This document shows positions 12,498 through 27,400 of a stretch of 64,000 nt of DNA, piece after piece. The stretch lies in NCBI GenBank assembly GCA_018389105.1, contig JACATO010000121.1, positions 3,231,501-3,295,500 of the forward strand. The letters are read 5' to 3'. The position numbers and the translations under genes were made by a program. The DNA comes from Nautilus pompilius (lineage: Eukaryota > Mollusca > Cephalopoda > Nautilida > Nautilidae). Positions within the stretch are counted from its first letter, which is position 1; every line of letters begins with the position of its first letter. The notes beneath the pieces are model-generated. The model was not told where the DNA came from, ran no database searches, and saw nothing but the letters and a program-made list of their open reading frames with translations.

Positions 12498-15400
12498 CTG
12501 AAACATTGAGAATATTAGCTGGGTGGTGGGTCATTGACACTGCATGTCATAATTCTAGGCTATAGATTATTTCCAGTGTCAAACAGCAGATGATATTAGT
12601 ACAGTGTCAGTTTTGACTTGTAAAAGGTTTTACTGAATAATGCTGTTTTACAGTTTATGGTTATGCCACCTTGCATTCAGCCTAATTTACTGCCAAATAT
12701 TGACTGCAACATGACATTGTATTTATCATTTCCCCTAGATTAGCTAACCTGTGATAGTAAAAATAGAGAATTTCTGAAAATAAGCCGAGGCCTGATGCTT
12801 ATTCAGCTGAAATGTCCAGAAAGTAAAAATTAGTGTATAAGTTTCTTAAGTAAAACATCAGAAAGTCAAGAAATGAAACTCACTTAAACATAACCTTAAT
12901 TTCTCCTTTGAGCAAGGCAACGCTAAGAGGTAATCCTATACATGCTGGAACCAGATACAGCAAGGCAGGCTGAAACAAAAACAATCTTTCATATGCAGAA
13001 GTTGTATAATAAATTCACTATCATCAAAAGCCACAGATGTATATAGACAAAAGGTCTGGTAATATGACTACTATTTCTTAAATTTAAAATTGTTTTAGTA
13101 TCTACTATAAAAATTAATAAGCAAATACTTTACAAACTCTAAAACAAATGAAAAATTATTGCTTTCCTCCTCAGTTGCCAATTTTTTTTGTAAGTGAATG
13201 AAGAGAGTTAGTAGTTTAGTTACTACTACTAAGGTAATGGGAAATATCTGAACTACATTTCAGAGACTTTTACCTGGGGCCTTACAGTGAATGGCAGATG
13301 TTTCTACTATTGGACATAGATGGTTTTGAAATCACAAACTTAACTTTTTTACCAATGCTTTAGCACACTGCAATCTGACGGGTTAGTTTGGACATATCCT
13401 GTCAACACTTTGCATTTTGATAAAACGTTATTAGTTATCTAAGAAAACTGCACAGTAAATTTTAGTTGAAAATTATTTAATCTTCAGCATACAAAACTAT
13501 TGAACCAGCTGCAAATAATAGATGGAATCTGTTCCAAACTCATCTCAGTACAAAGAAAATATCTTCTAAACAGAAGAGTGAATACACTTGTGCAGATTTT
13601 GGCTTAAAATAATAATGGAAAGCTTTGATGTTGAACGATGCTATATAGCTTGATCTGCCCTCCCCGCTGCTTTCATAAATCATGTACAATACTTTAGTGA
13701 CAAAGATTGACATTTGAAATCAGATGTCTGGCTAGCTATCTAGTAGTTCGTTGTGTTCATTTGAGATGCTGCATGTTGGAAATTTGTGGCTTTGCTGGGG
13801 TTTCAGTTATGGCATCTGAAAATTGCTGGTGACATCCTTATTATTAATGCTTTAACTGTTCTGTTTAGTCTTCTAGACAACTGATCTTTTGAAATCCTCT
13901 CAGGCAGTTCACCTCAACTTCTAATTAAGACTGATAGCTGTCAGAATACTTCACCACACCATGACACTATTCTTCAAACAAAGTTTGCAGTATTGTCTTA
14001 CCTGAGCATGTTTGAATACGTGCATGACCAGGATGGTGGCAACCAGTCCCAGAATGTAAGCAAGAAAACTAGCATAGAAGTATGTACGAGAATTCTTCTT
14101 CAGGCTGAAAAAAAAAAGGTGTATGACGATTTCATACAGGTTTTGTAGTCTACTTAAAAAATCATTAAAATAGCATATTAATCTAACTTTTACAAGATAT
14201 CCTGTACAAATGTTTAAAAAGTAGAATCCACAATCTCGGCTGCCAGTATAACTTGGCAATGGCCAAGTCTCTGTTTTGTCCAAGAGCATCAGTCAGCTAC
14301 TCACTTTACATTGTAAGACTGAGCAAATATTCTTCAATAATGCAGATAAAGAAATAAGATCACTAAAATTCTATATACATTATTGCAAATTAACAAAATG
14401 CTCTGTAAGAGCTGGATTTTCAATGACCTGTTGATTTCAAGCCTATCTTAGAAGTTACTAAAAAAAGAAAATTTTTAATGTGAGGATCAATAATGCATTG
14501 CTATTAAAACTAATAGGGAGTAATTAACAGAACTGTCAGTTAGTACATGCTGTACATACGTGGAATACTTATTTACTAAAGACTAAAATGATTTAGTAAA
14601 TATAGTTTGGTTTTTTAGACAAGACCTGATAGTATTAATAACATCGGGAAACAACATTTCCTGTTTCTATGGATCAATTATAAATTCATATAAAAATATT
14701 TTTCAGTAACAGTAATAACTGGAATGAATGAAATTGCTGGATGTCAGAAGTAATAATAAAAATCCTATTGACAGACAGTTTTATTTCATGGTTTCCTACC
14801 TTGTTAAAATAAATGCTGGCATTATTAATTCATAATAACTACTTTTTTACCTCAAAATACTGCTTTAAATAACTCGTCTCACTTAAAAGTGGAAAATTGT
14901 TAGAACTAAAAGGTGTACATTTAATGGGTTCAGAACATGATAACACTAAAATAATGTATATGCGTAAGTTATTTAAAATACAAAACAATAGTTAAAATAG
15001 AACTCCTCATGATTAACCAGCCAGCAGTAATGAACCAGACTTTCAAAACTTCAAATGAGAGCAGTTGTCTTACCAATCAGAGAAAACAATGGGTAATATA
15101 CACTTAATTTCATCTACCAAGAGAGTTCTTTAGAAACCCATCAAATAGTTGGGAACTACAGACCACTTGCCTAACATCAAATCTTAACAGTAAGGCAATA
15201 AAGATCCCTGGGATGACGATATCCCCAAGACCCAGCATGGCAAAGTTGTTAGCTGCTAGCCCCTTTTCCAAGAGATCCTGTGGGAACACCACTGAAACAA
15301 AGCAACAATGAGGTCAGATTGTCAAGTGCAAATGTCAGCAAGTGACCAAAATAAGATTGTTGAATTTTTACCTTAAGAACTACAAGTGCATTCATAACGA

Positions 15401-18400
15401 AATAGACCAAAACAAGAAGTTTTTTTAACTTAAAATCAGTGTCAATTTCTGAACATTAAAAATGCAGCAAAATATTTAATTTTTTTTTTAAAAAACATTA
15501 TCAGCATTGATGACTTGTACAAGACACCATCACAAAATAATATTAGCAAATTGTGGTGGTGGTGCAGTATTAATTTCTGTATTGCAAAGTAAAACCTGCA
15601 GCATAATTACTGAGAAACTCATAAAAGGTTGTGATTTGATCATTTAAAAAATGGAAAAGATAGTCTTCTGTGGGGTGGACTTGGCAGGCAAATATAAAGA
15701 GGCACTTATCATCATCATAAGCCTTGGATACAGTTAGTCAAGTAACATACGTAAGTTTTCTTTCAGCTCAATTTATTTGCTGATAAAAAAATTTTAGTGG
15801 ATTTTCATAGAAATTTTGGTAGACAACTAAGAGAATTTTGTTGCCACTAGCTTTGTTTCTAATTTTACTGCTTCTCTTACAAAACCTGATAACAGGATAG
15901 AAATGGATTTTTCATTGCCAAAAGTACAGCAGACAAAAAATACAAAAGGTATTTTAAAATCCTGTTTACTTAAAGATAGTAAAATAATGTTTAAAACAGA
16001 TCCACTCTGTAGTTTAATGTTTAGAGTACTAAGGGAAATCTTTTAAAATTAATGTTAGAAAAAAAAAACTGGATATATCAGTACTTTTGCAAAAAAAAGT
16101 AACAATTTCCTTGTATTGCCACTTACAAAATACTACTATAAATTTACCTTTACCATTGTTAATAATAAAGTACTCCTTTGATTTACATGGGGGGGATGTG
16201 TTCTTAGAAAACAGCATGCAAATCAACCCCCCTGTTAACCGTGTAACAATAATTTATGTACCATACTGTTAGATAATTTGAGTATTTTTTTTCTTGAGTA
16301 CTCACTAGAATAAAATCATGATCCTGCTACCTCATGGCTGTGGTGGTCGAGCAGACTCTCACATCATCCCAGTCTGCCTGCTGTGCTGCTATGACACCAT
16401 ATGATAAAATCTGTTTTTTTCCCCTTCTCTCTCTCTCTTTCTAATCCTGTACAATAACTAGGCAACTAAAAACTACACCAATAATAAAGGCTGGCAGCTA
16501 AACATTTAATTATTTGCATCCTTTTGTTTATTAAGAAAAGTTTAAAATAAATTTACATTTAAGACTGTTATCCACAAGGTAATATTGACACAAAGCTAAT
16601 CTTTTCGATATCTTTAGTTCTCTCATTTCTTATTTCAACACTAAATACACATTCAGCTGTCTGAAATGCATTTATTTACACTTATTCATATCGCCCATTT
16701 ACTCGGTATAAATCACTAAGGAATATGAATGAATACATGTAATGGACTCTCTCTTGCTGTCAACACTCACATAGTTGCCAGACACAAGTGAATATAAAAA
16801 TACAAATAGTTTGGGTTATATATTTGTCTCTAAAGTTGTCCATGCAATAAAGTTTATGCTGTATTAAATGTTTGCAGAGATAAATGGGCAGTGTCCACAT
16901 CAGTTGCCAACTGTCACCATTGAACTTAGCTGGTAGAAGGATGAAGTTGTGCATCTTCAAACCATAGTGTGCATAAGAAAGTTAATATAATTTCAAATTT
17001 GTGTATGTTAAGGACATGAAAATCAAGGGAATACTGTACGTATTTTGTGAACAAATCAATGACAAAGCTTCTTGCATTACATAATTAATGTTATAATATT
17101 ATAGTTTCACACCTATCTTTTCTTAGTGTGCCACAATATATTATTCATTGCTTTGCATATTTACAAAGATTCCTCAGTCCACATGGAGATAATAAAGAAC
17201 AAAGGTAATGTATAACTTAGTTTAAACCAACAAATGTATTACTATAAAAATGTCAATCAACTGTATGCTGGGAGTACACCAGAAGAAAAGCCTTGGCATG
17301 TAACAAGTAGCAGATGGAATGGAGTTTTTACGATCCCATACTCTGAAGGATTGGATTACTTAGTTATTTTGACTGCATGTATTTTTCCAGAACTGACTGT
17401 TAAATCAGAATGATCTTCCTGGACATCTGCGCATGTGAAGAATTCTGCCAGTATTCCTTCCAGAAAAATGGAACGTTGAATTAGCAACAATCAATCAATC
17501 AAAACCGGATCAACATCATGTGGAAAAGGTGACTTAATGCTTTCAGACAGTTGGTGGGATACAGTCACCTTTCAGTGCAGAAATAACTATTGAATATATA
17601 TCCATAAAGACCAAATTCTTGCTTTTACCACTATTTTGCAAGACTCTAGAAGGCAGCACATTCAGAAATGAGATGACCAGGATCAGCAAACAACCAAATA
17701 ATAACTTCCCCAGAATGTCTTCTGGGGAAATGAACATTGTATGACAAACAGATTTTATTTTTAATTCCCATATTTTGTCTTATTTTATTACAACTATGGT
17801 AATCCTACTAAAACATCTTCTTTATTTTGAATTAGATCTAAAAGGGTTAAAGATACATCTCTATATTTTAGTTTTTTTTTTTTTTATTTTGTAAAAATTT
17901 TAAGGACAATGTTAACTGGACTTCCACAAAACATTACAGGACACTGCACAGAAATATAGTAGTAGTTGGTGTCTTGGTACAGATAGAATTGCAATCATGG
18001 TGGTGCTTTGTCAGCATTCACCTGCAAACCATCTTTTCTTGGCACAACTGACTGATTACCTCTTTCTTGTCAATTGAATGGAATCTATTGAGTCTCAGGT
18101 GGTGTCTGTTTACTTAGAGTCTCTGTATAATTTAATATCAATGATGAGTTATTTTTATTTCATGATCTAATTACTATTAATAACATGACTGATGCAAGCA
18201 CAAATCACAGCTCAGAATGATTTGTTGAATCACCATTGTCTCAAAGAAAAGACAATGGTATGCTAGATAGGTGAAATCTTTGTTTTTTAAATTGTATTAA
18301 ATGTAAGCAAATTTACCTGAAAAATTACTAGATACAGATAAATGTATATTAAATATTCTTAATAGAAGAAAATACTAATTATTATTAAATGTAATTCATT

Positions 18401-21400
18401 TTTGTGAAGTAACTAATGTTACCAGTATTCACTAGCATAAACCAACCATATCATTAATGTTGTTTGGTCAGCCCAACATCAAAAGAACATTGTGCCACAT
18501 GCTCTTTCTTACAGAAGTTTCTTCACTGTTAATGGTACTCACATTTGATTGGAGCTTCAAATGACTTTGCTACAGACACCATCACGTTTGTCCCAAATAC
18601 CTGGAGATAGACATTTGATATATGGATATTATTGTTTTTTTTTTTTTTTGTAAATCCAGGTAAGTCTTAAGTTCCTGAAAGACATATGTCTGTTCGAGTT
18701 CCAATGACTAGGAACCTGAACCTGACTACCCAACAGAAAAATCTTTGTTTACATCATGCTTAATCTTGACTGACAAATAGTCATTAGTAAGTTGTTTTGT
18801 CTTAGAAATGCAACTGATTACCAAATCTTTTAAATTAAAGAATAAAGTTCAAAATACTACAGCTGCTAAGGTTTGTCATAGTAAAAGCAAGCTGAAAGTT
18901 CAGCAATTTTTAACTCAGTTTTTTTTTGTGCCAGTTTCAACTCTTCCTCAAAGTTTCCATTAATGGAAATTACTTGGAAACTATTCTGAAAGCAGATTTT
19001 TCATCCAGAGCATCATAAAAGAAACCAAGTAAACATTTTTTGTTCAGACATACTCAAAATCCTAAGCATTCAATTGTGAGCAGTTTAGTTATGTTACCTG
19101 TTTTACACTAGGCAGCCAGACAGGTAAACAAACTTAGAACCATGTTTTGTTACAGAATTTTGTGGTATAGTATTTATTGTTGGTCATTATTCAAGAGAAG
19201 CAGTAGAAACACCTTACCCAAAATATATCGTAGATGAAGAGACCTCCGAGAAGAATGCATCCTGTGCTGACTTTGTTGAGAGAGAGCAACTCCACACCAT
19301 TTACAGCAAATGCCAGTCCAAAAAGATTGTTAGCAATCCAGTGCTACAAGACAAAATCCAAAACACATCACTTATCACAATCAAATTGTGTGTGTGGTGA
19401 AAAATTAATTGACTAGAATGCACCTAGACAGGATATTTCTCAGCTAAAATATTTAAAAAATTAAGTCTCTTCATAACAAGCAAGTAAGTTATTTTAGGAA
19501 ATAGAAAAAAGAATGGCGGCTTAAATGATAACAAATAAGCAACTATTATCAGTATTTGGGGGTCCATTGGTTAGGTTATGAGACTGCTACAATTGAAGGC
19601 TAGAGTTAGTTTTCTGTGCAAGTAGCTCAGTTTTACAAATCCACTTGGCATGAGTTCACTCTTATTCCCAATCTAACTATGGTTTTTCTCTAGGCACACC
19701 ATTTTACTCACACATCTAAAAATGAACAGCTCTAGTAGGGATTTCGATGCCAAAATGACAAGAATAGCAAAGCTTTTAGTAGACAAACATTGGTATATAT
19801 AGTAATAACGATAATTTTTTCTTGATGTGCTATAAAATAAAATACATACATACATTTCCATATCGTCTTTTTAAATAATAAACTTTCTGTGAGATAAAAC
19901 TAAAATCCTACCAACATCATAGGTTAATTTTAATTGTGAACTTTGTGCTAAATATTTAAATGTGGATGTTCAATAAAGGATCTTTTAAAAGGTTACTCTT
20001 TACTGTGCAGGTATGTGAAATTAATGATTAAGCCTATTAAAAAACAACATCAGTTTGATCTACAGCATGTACAAAAAGTAAATAGTGAACTATGGTCATC
20101 AGAAGTCATTTCACCAATATGATCATCCTTTTTAAACAAGTAAAAGTTGGTCAGCAGGGACTATATAAGATGTGATGATTTCTCTCATCGTGTTAGCTTT
20201 TTAATGATTAAAGAAAGTTTAGACGGTTTTTCTTCTATGACAAAATAAATGAAAAGGCAAGAAAAGGTATCTGGTTACTATTAAATTTTTTTACCTTATG
20301 AATAAATAAATACTATATTTTCACACAAATAACCACTCCATGGTATACCCTGCACCCGAGAAATATTTAGGCACACATTACCCATGCTCATGTACACCTT
20401 TCAAGCCAGCTTCGCTGTCACCAGGAAACTTGTGATCTCCATATTTCTCACAGCCAATATTTTGTTGTCAAAGGCCAAGGAGAAAATAAATGGTATACTT
20501 TAAATGAATGCCTTGATAACATGTTGTTACAATTCCAAAGTGTTAAATCATAATACCCCAGCTTTAACACCATCATATGGAACTCAAACACCACTGGTTT
20601 GACACAGTGGACTAGCGCAGTGATATAGTGGTCAACTACGGCCAGACACATGCATGCACGGTATTAAAGGGGCAACCAGTCCCATCAACTTATCAGATAC
20701 TGTTTTTAAGTAGTATGTTTGTTTTCATATTAAATTAAATAAAAAATACATTTTAAAAATCTGTTTAAATTAAACCTTGTAGTGTTTGTCAAAGAAAATA
20801 AAATTTTCTATCTATGCATAAAATGGCTGGTGATAAGACTCTAAGAGCCTGTTGATTTTATTTGCTTTGCTGACACACACATGTAATATTTTTCTATAGT
20901 CATGACATTGCTTTGTTTGGAATTATTGTGAAGGTTTTCAATTTCTGAACTCTGGCTTCTTTTGAAAAAGATATAAGAAAAAACCCTGTGGTTTTTTTGC
21001 TTTATTAAAACATTTTTAGTTGGCAGTTGAATTTTATATCATTTTAATTCAGAGATTGTATTGCTGTAAAAAATTTTCTGCCCTACAATGCCTGCTGACA
21101 ATAATAGGAAGAGAAAACACAAAAATTTTTTTAAGTTTCTTGGTATGCAAAAGAGCAGAGCAACAGAAGCTGCTCATGTGTTTGAAGTGGACAAAAAAAT
21201 GTCGAGTGGTGGAAACAGCCAAAATTAAAAGAAATTCCAAAAACTAAATGAGCCAGAAGGGGTGGGTGGATGTGTAAAGTGCCCAGCAATGGAAGATCTC
21301 AAGGCTTGGGTTATATCACAAAGAAATGCGGGCCACTCAGTATCCATGACTCTAATACACCTTTGGGTGCAGCAAATTGGTATTGCAGATTCTATGGTAG

Positions 21401-24400
21401 GACATGTTAGAGCCAGGATGACCACTGGACAAAAGCTACCCATGAACTGGAAAGTTAAAGTGGAAAGCTTATCGGAGTTTGTTGAAAAAGTTCTTTGGTA
21501 GCATGGATGAGGTGCCCATCAGTTTTGATGCACTGCCATCAAGGACTGTTAAAACAAACTCATCAACCATCAGTTTCACAACTACAGGACATGAAAAAAT
21601 AAATTTCACCATTGCCTAGCTGACAGGACCATGTTCAAGTTGATGGTCATCTTCAAAAGAAAAGCACTGCCCAAAGAGAATTCCTCCACTATCGTTTTTG
21701 TGAGTGAACAAAAAGGGTTGGATGAATGAACATTAAATGGAAGAGTGGGCTTAAAACTGCTGGTGTGGCAACCAGGGGCTGTCTTTATAAAATGAAATCA
21801 CTCTTGGTATTTGACTATTCAGCCCATAAGTGCAACTCTATTAAGAAGAAATTGACAATGAAATAGCTGTGATTCCTGGATGACTTACAAAGAAACTGCA
21901 GCCACTTGACCTCACCATAAACAATGTTCAAAGTGAAAATCTGTGAATGTTGAGAAAAATGGATGGCAAAGGACCTGCATGATCATACAGTGAGAGTCAG
22001 TTATGCTAAAGATTGCCATTGGGTTGTAGAAACAAGGAATGCTGTCATCAACCATTCTGAATGTTTTAAGAGATGTTGGCCGACTTCTAGAGAAGAGTGA
22101 TCGATGTGGATTGTGACACATGCCTACACCTGTTGATTCAGCTGTTCCACAACACAGAAGAGGACTTTGACAGCTTTACTGAAGATGTGCAGGTTGTTGA
22201 TGAATGTTCATGTGTTTTCTTTTGGAAAATGTTTTAATTTAATAACCTTCTGTTGCTATACATTGTATAGTGAAAACCATTTAATTGGAAGAAACTGCAT
22301 TGTTTATTAAAGTCATAAAATTAGTTATTTTCAAATTAGATATGTGTATGTAACCTGTGTAAAAGTACTGTTATTAAAGATATTATGATTAGATTTACAT
22401 AAAGCTTGCATCTCAGAGAATTTAACTCAATCCCCTGTGATGATGTTAAACAGAGTTTAAGGTTATGGAGATTAATAGGTCTCACTTTCAGTGTTCTAAT
22501 AGTCTTGGTATACGTGAGCAACTAGTTTGGTCATAATTTTTTCAGATAATGATAAATACAGTAAAAAGTATTCATATTATAGTATTGCAAGTAGATGTAC
22601 TGATCAGCTGACTGATTAATCTTTCCACATGTTGATCATCATCATCATAAACAGATATTTGAAATAGAAAATTGCCAATTTCAATCTTCAAACAAAAACC
22701 ATTGAACCTGCAAATGAGTATATGCACTTGGCACTTGAAAACTAGTTTAACATATAGCCCGTGGTGTTATTTGTGTGAAAATATGGTAAATGCCCTTCAT
22801 CTCTATGAAATGCTAATAATTTAAAATATAAAAGAAAAGATTCCATTACTGACAAAATAAGTAAATAAATAAAGCTAAAAATGTTTTAAGATTTAATAGC
22901 TTCTGTATGATACTTAAAAACAAAACAAAAAAAACTAGTTCCATCAAGAAAATTACCAACAAATTTTTCTAAACAATTATACACTTAAGCAGGTTACATT
23001 TTTACCATAAGTTTAATGGATAATTTGAGATGATTTCATACATAGTACAGTTGTAAAACTGAACCATTAACACTTTTTACTTTTTCTCATTTCAATGTTC
23101 TTTCCAATCACACATTTCTCTTTTCATTAGTAGTTTCAATATAGCACTGGTCTACATGTGCAGTTGTCTGTTACTAGTGCTAGTATAATATGCAACAGTT
23201 CCATAATCAGCATTACTTTTACTCACCTTTTTCATGAGATACCACACTCCAATTATACAACAAAATAAAAGACAAATCAAATCCCTTCTGTCAAATTCAT
23301 AGTTCAAAATTTCTGTAAAAGAAAATGAATAAATATAATCATCATCTTTCTGGATTTAATTTATCAATTATCTGAGTTCCACACAAGCATTCTCAGAGAA
23401 AACAATATTAAAAGTAGTTTAACACAAAAACAGATGAGAGAATTAGCTTATCCTCTCTTTTGTTCTGTATTATTATTCTCATTATTTGGTCAAATAAATT
23501 CAAGATAATACCTGAGAGAGAGAGAATTCTGCTACCCACCCCCTCTGCCATTATTCAGTATTATTTTTCAATGGAAAAGTTTAATTCATCCAAACCATAA
23601 CTTACATGTACTTATAATAATTAGTTTTCAGTTAATGTAATTAAATTAACTGTCATAATTAATAAAAATCTGCATGTCCATGAATAGTGTTTATATTAGC
23701 TACCATATGCTGTTAAAAAGCCCATTGATTTATCACAAACCCTCCCCCTGGAAAACAGAAAACTGCTCACAAACCACAATATCAGCAAAGAAATTCAAAA
23801 CTATACATGGGTAATAGATGTACTGCTCTAACTAGTTTCTTATATTAAAATCAACAGCTTTCAGATTATAAATTATCTACATAATTAACAATCTTCTGCT
23901 ATACCAGTTTTTTAAATAACATCTTGCAGCAAATTATTAATTATAAAAACTATCTCAATTCTACTTATGAACATGTAATATTTTTGTGTTTTAGTAATTA
24001 CATAATTTTGTTAACTGGAGCATTTTGCATCATTTAATTCCTGTGATCAAGTATAGGTTGACTAACTGCCATAAATTTCATTCAGGTGGTCAAAGATAAT
24101 GAATGATAAGCTATCTGTTGTCTGCTGAGTTTACTGAAAAGATAAGGCAAGTAGTAGTGCAGCAGTCGACAAAGGATTTATTCTGAATGATAGATTAACA
24201 TTAAAGCAAGCTGATGGGTGATAGAACAGCTAATTAATTTAAAGTCTAATTAAAGCTGCTTTTTTTTTCCATTTTAATGTGTTAATGTAATGTAAAGAGT
24301 GAGAAATAAACACTTCAATAAATAAAGTTGCATTTTATGCGATGTGTACTACTAATTTTTAATGCAGTGTTTGATAGGGGAGATGACTGAGAATATATTG

Positions 24401-27400
24401 ATTTGTCAAGATAAAATAGAAAAGTTGAGAAATGAAATTACCAAATGTTAACTGCCATTTCAAAGCAGTTCAAAGTAAGTTTATATCTATAGCTCTCCTG
24501 CATATAGTATACATATAAAAGGAAATCAACTTCCCTGATATTGTGACTATCAAGTTGTTTTTTTTATACGTGACACATTTGCTTACATAACTAATAACTT
24601 TACTGCCTTTAGTTAAAAACAAACAGCTCTACCTATATAAATGGTATCTAGTAACCCACACATGGTCATAACTGTAGACTCAACAATAAAACCGCATCTA
24701 TTTCATTATAGCTACATTAGCATTGACTAGCAGAAAATACACAGGTAAAAAAAAAAGTTGATTCTGCTTTATGAAATATTTCTCAATTGTGCCCACAAGG
24801 TTGGTGTGATCTTCCAAGTGTTCTGATGTCACTGGCATTGAAAATAATGTCTTAAGAATATTTTCACACAAAGTAAAAAAAAAATAAATAAAATTTATTC
24901 ATAGTTAAATTCATTTTAACACTTTTTCATAATAACTGCTTTAATTTTACTTTGTATTTTAAATAAAACACTCTTGAAGATATCAGGAAATTTTTAAGCA
25001 GAAAGCCTACAGCAGCATTTCTTAAACTGCCTCAACACCATACTTTTGAAAAGGTGTAAACTTATATGGATACTGAATGCTACAATGTAACATTTCTTTG
25101 GAATTAATTTCAGATGAGTAGGAGAATGTGCAGTTGCTAAAAAATAATACCAAGTGGTGAATCTGTGCCACCATTTAGAGTAACAGCTTTCATAATGTCA
25201 AGTGATTCAAACATAAAAAACAATTGTAATAATTTGTCAAACATTATAAAACAACAACACAAGAGAAAGTTCTCCAGATTCAGACTAGACTTAATTTATA
25301 GCATCTGCTTAAAATACAGTTTATTTGCTAAAAAAAAAATTAATTACAAGTTGTACTGCACTGAAAGTTCATCACAGAACTTGTCTAATAAAATATATAA
25401 AATGTTTTCTTTGCTTTTGCAAATTTGTTTTTAATATTTCCTTTTGGCAGAACTACCAACCAACCCTGACATCAGCATGGAAATCTTCAAGTCATATTTG
25501 AGAAAACCAAGTAGTTTCTCACATAATTTCAAAATCTTTAAATTACACAAAAATTTTAAGTGTTAGTTTCTTTCAGTTACATACATACTAACTTTTGTTT
25601 TCACAAATAACTTTTATAGAAAATTATACTTGTACCTTCTACAATCTTCTGTATTAAGTACAATATATTTCACTTTTTTTTTAAAAAAAGAATACATTCA
25701 AGATTATTGCTATATAAAGGAACGATTTAGTAATGAACTTACTTCATTTTCTAATAGAAAAATTTACTAAGACAGAAATACAGAACACAAAGTTTAAAAG
25801 AAGTTTAAGAATAAGAAATAAAATTGTTCATTCATCTCTTACCTTCCTTCTTTTCCCCTTTCCCTTCATTAAATATCAGATGATACTCCCTATTTGGAAA
25901 GTATGAGGGTATACATTTTGACACATATGGACTGGAAAAGAAATAGTCAAAATGTATCATCTTCAGAATTTGTTTGCAATATTATAAACACACCTACAAT
26001 TTTAGTAGTAACTGATTTAATGCAACTTAAAAAATATATATAGTATTTTATGATTTTGTATTATGCTTTAATAATGTAAATCATATCTCAACATGCTTGA
26101 TTCTTAGCTTTGACATAACCTTATAAATGCATCTCTAAAGTATCAAGTTTTAAAATATTTTGCTATTTTTCACATAGGTTCCCAATGAAAACAATTAAGA
26201 CAAAATAAGCATGACTGATCTTTCACAATGCCATTATACCAAAAGCAAGCTGATTTCTCACTGGCTGCAGCTACATATACATGCACTCATATAGTGCTTA
26301 CTAATTTCAAATACTGAAAGAAGAAAACAGGCAATGAAGAAAAAAGTAACAGACAGCTGAACTATTACACTTTGAATCCAGTTAGCTATATGGTGAAAAT
26401 ATATTGCCTAAAAGAGAGTTATTATTCTATTTGTAAAAAATTTAATATATTTTATTTATACTCTATCAGAATTCACAATTGCAAATAACAGTTTAAAACA
26501 TCTATTTACACTGTTAATTTGCTTTCAATCCTGTAATAGAGTATTTCTGATTGACTGTTAGGACAAATTCTCTCAGTTTTCACTAACAATTTCAGTTTGG
26601 TAAGAGGCTACTGTATTTTGATATTTGCTAATCAACTCAAAACAATGTTCACAAGAAGATTGAAACGTGTGACCTACCAAGGTATATGTTTAATAATTAT
26701 TCAGCAAATCACTACTCACCTTGTCACATGAGCCAAAGCCAAAACTCCCAGCCCAAAAAAATATATAGTCAGCAGTAAATTGATGTATTCCTTGGAAAAT
26801 ATCTGTATAAATTAAAAAAAAAAAAAAAAATCAGAATACTATTAATCAGATCAGCAGGCTGCATACTGGTAAGCAAACAAACTTCTCAAAATTTGAATAC
26901 TTTCACATAACAGAACTATCCTGATTACAAATGCAGTATTAACAAAAAGGCATTATAAATTTGATTACCACCATCAGCCAGTTTTGGAAAAAAAAAAGTA
27001 TTCTAAAATTGAAATAAAATATATTTTCATGAATACACATCATACTTAACAGCAGCACAATAATCTCCTCTATCAGTTTATATGTAATGCTGTCTGAGGA
27101 ACTGGTAGGGAGATCTCATAAATGCTCATTTTCTCTCTCTCTCTCTTCCAATCTCTACCTTACAGAATCACACAGTGTCATAGAACAACAATCTCTATCC
27201 TTTGCACCCTTATTCTGTTGCTAAGTTCTCCTATTCATTCCCAGAAGAAGAAAAAATTTCTATATTTATTTCTTTTTCAGATATTCTGAGAACTCCACAG
27301 AATACAAAACATGGTTTGTTTTTACTTTAATTCAATGAAAAGGAAAGAAGTTTTTGCAGTCTTCCCAACTATACACATACACTAGCTGGCCACTTTAGTA

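Noticed and set aside
25165..25434. 89-codon plus-strand frame
   Set aside because: Asn/Lys/Ser low-complexity sequence typical of AT-rich intronic DNA, with no splice context or homology.
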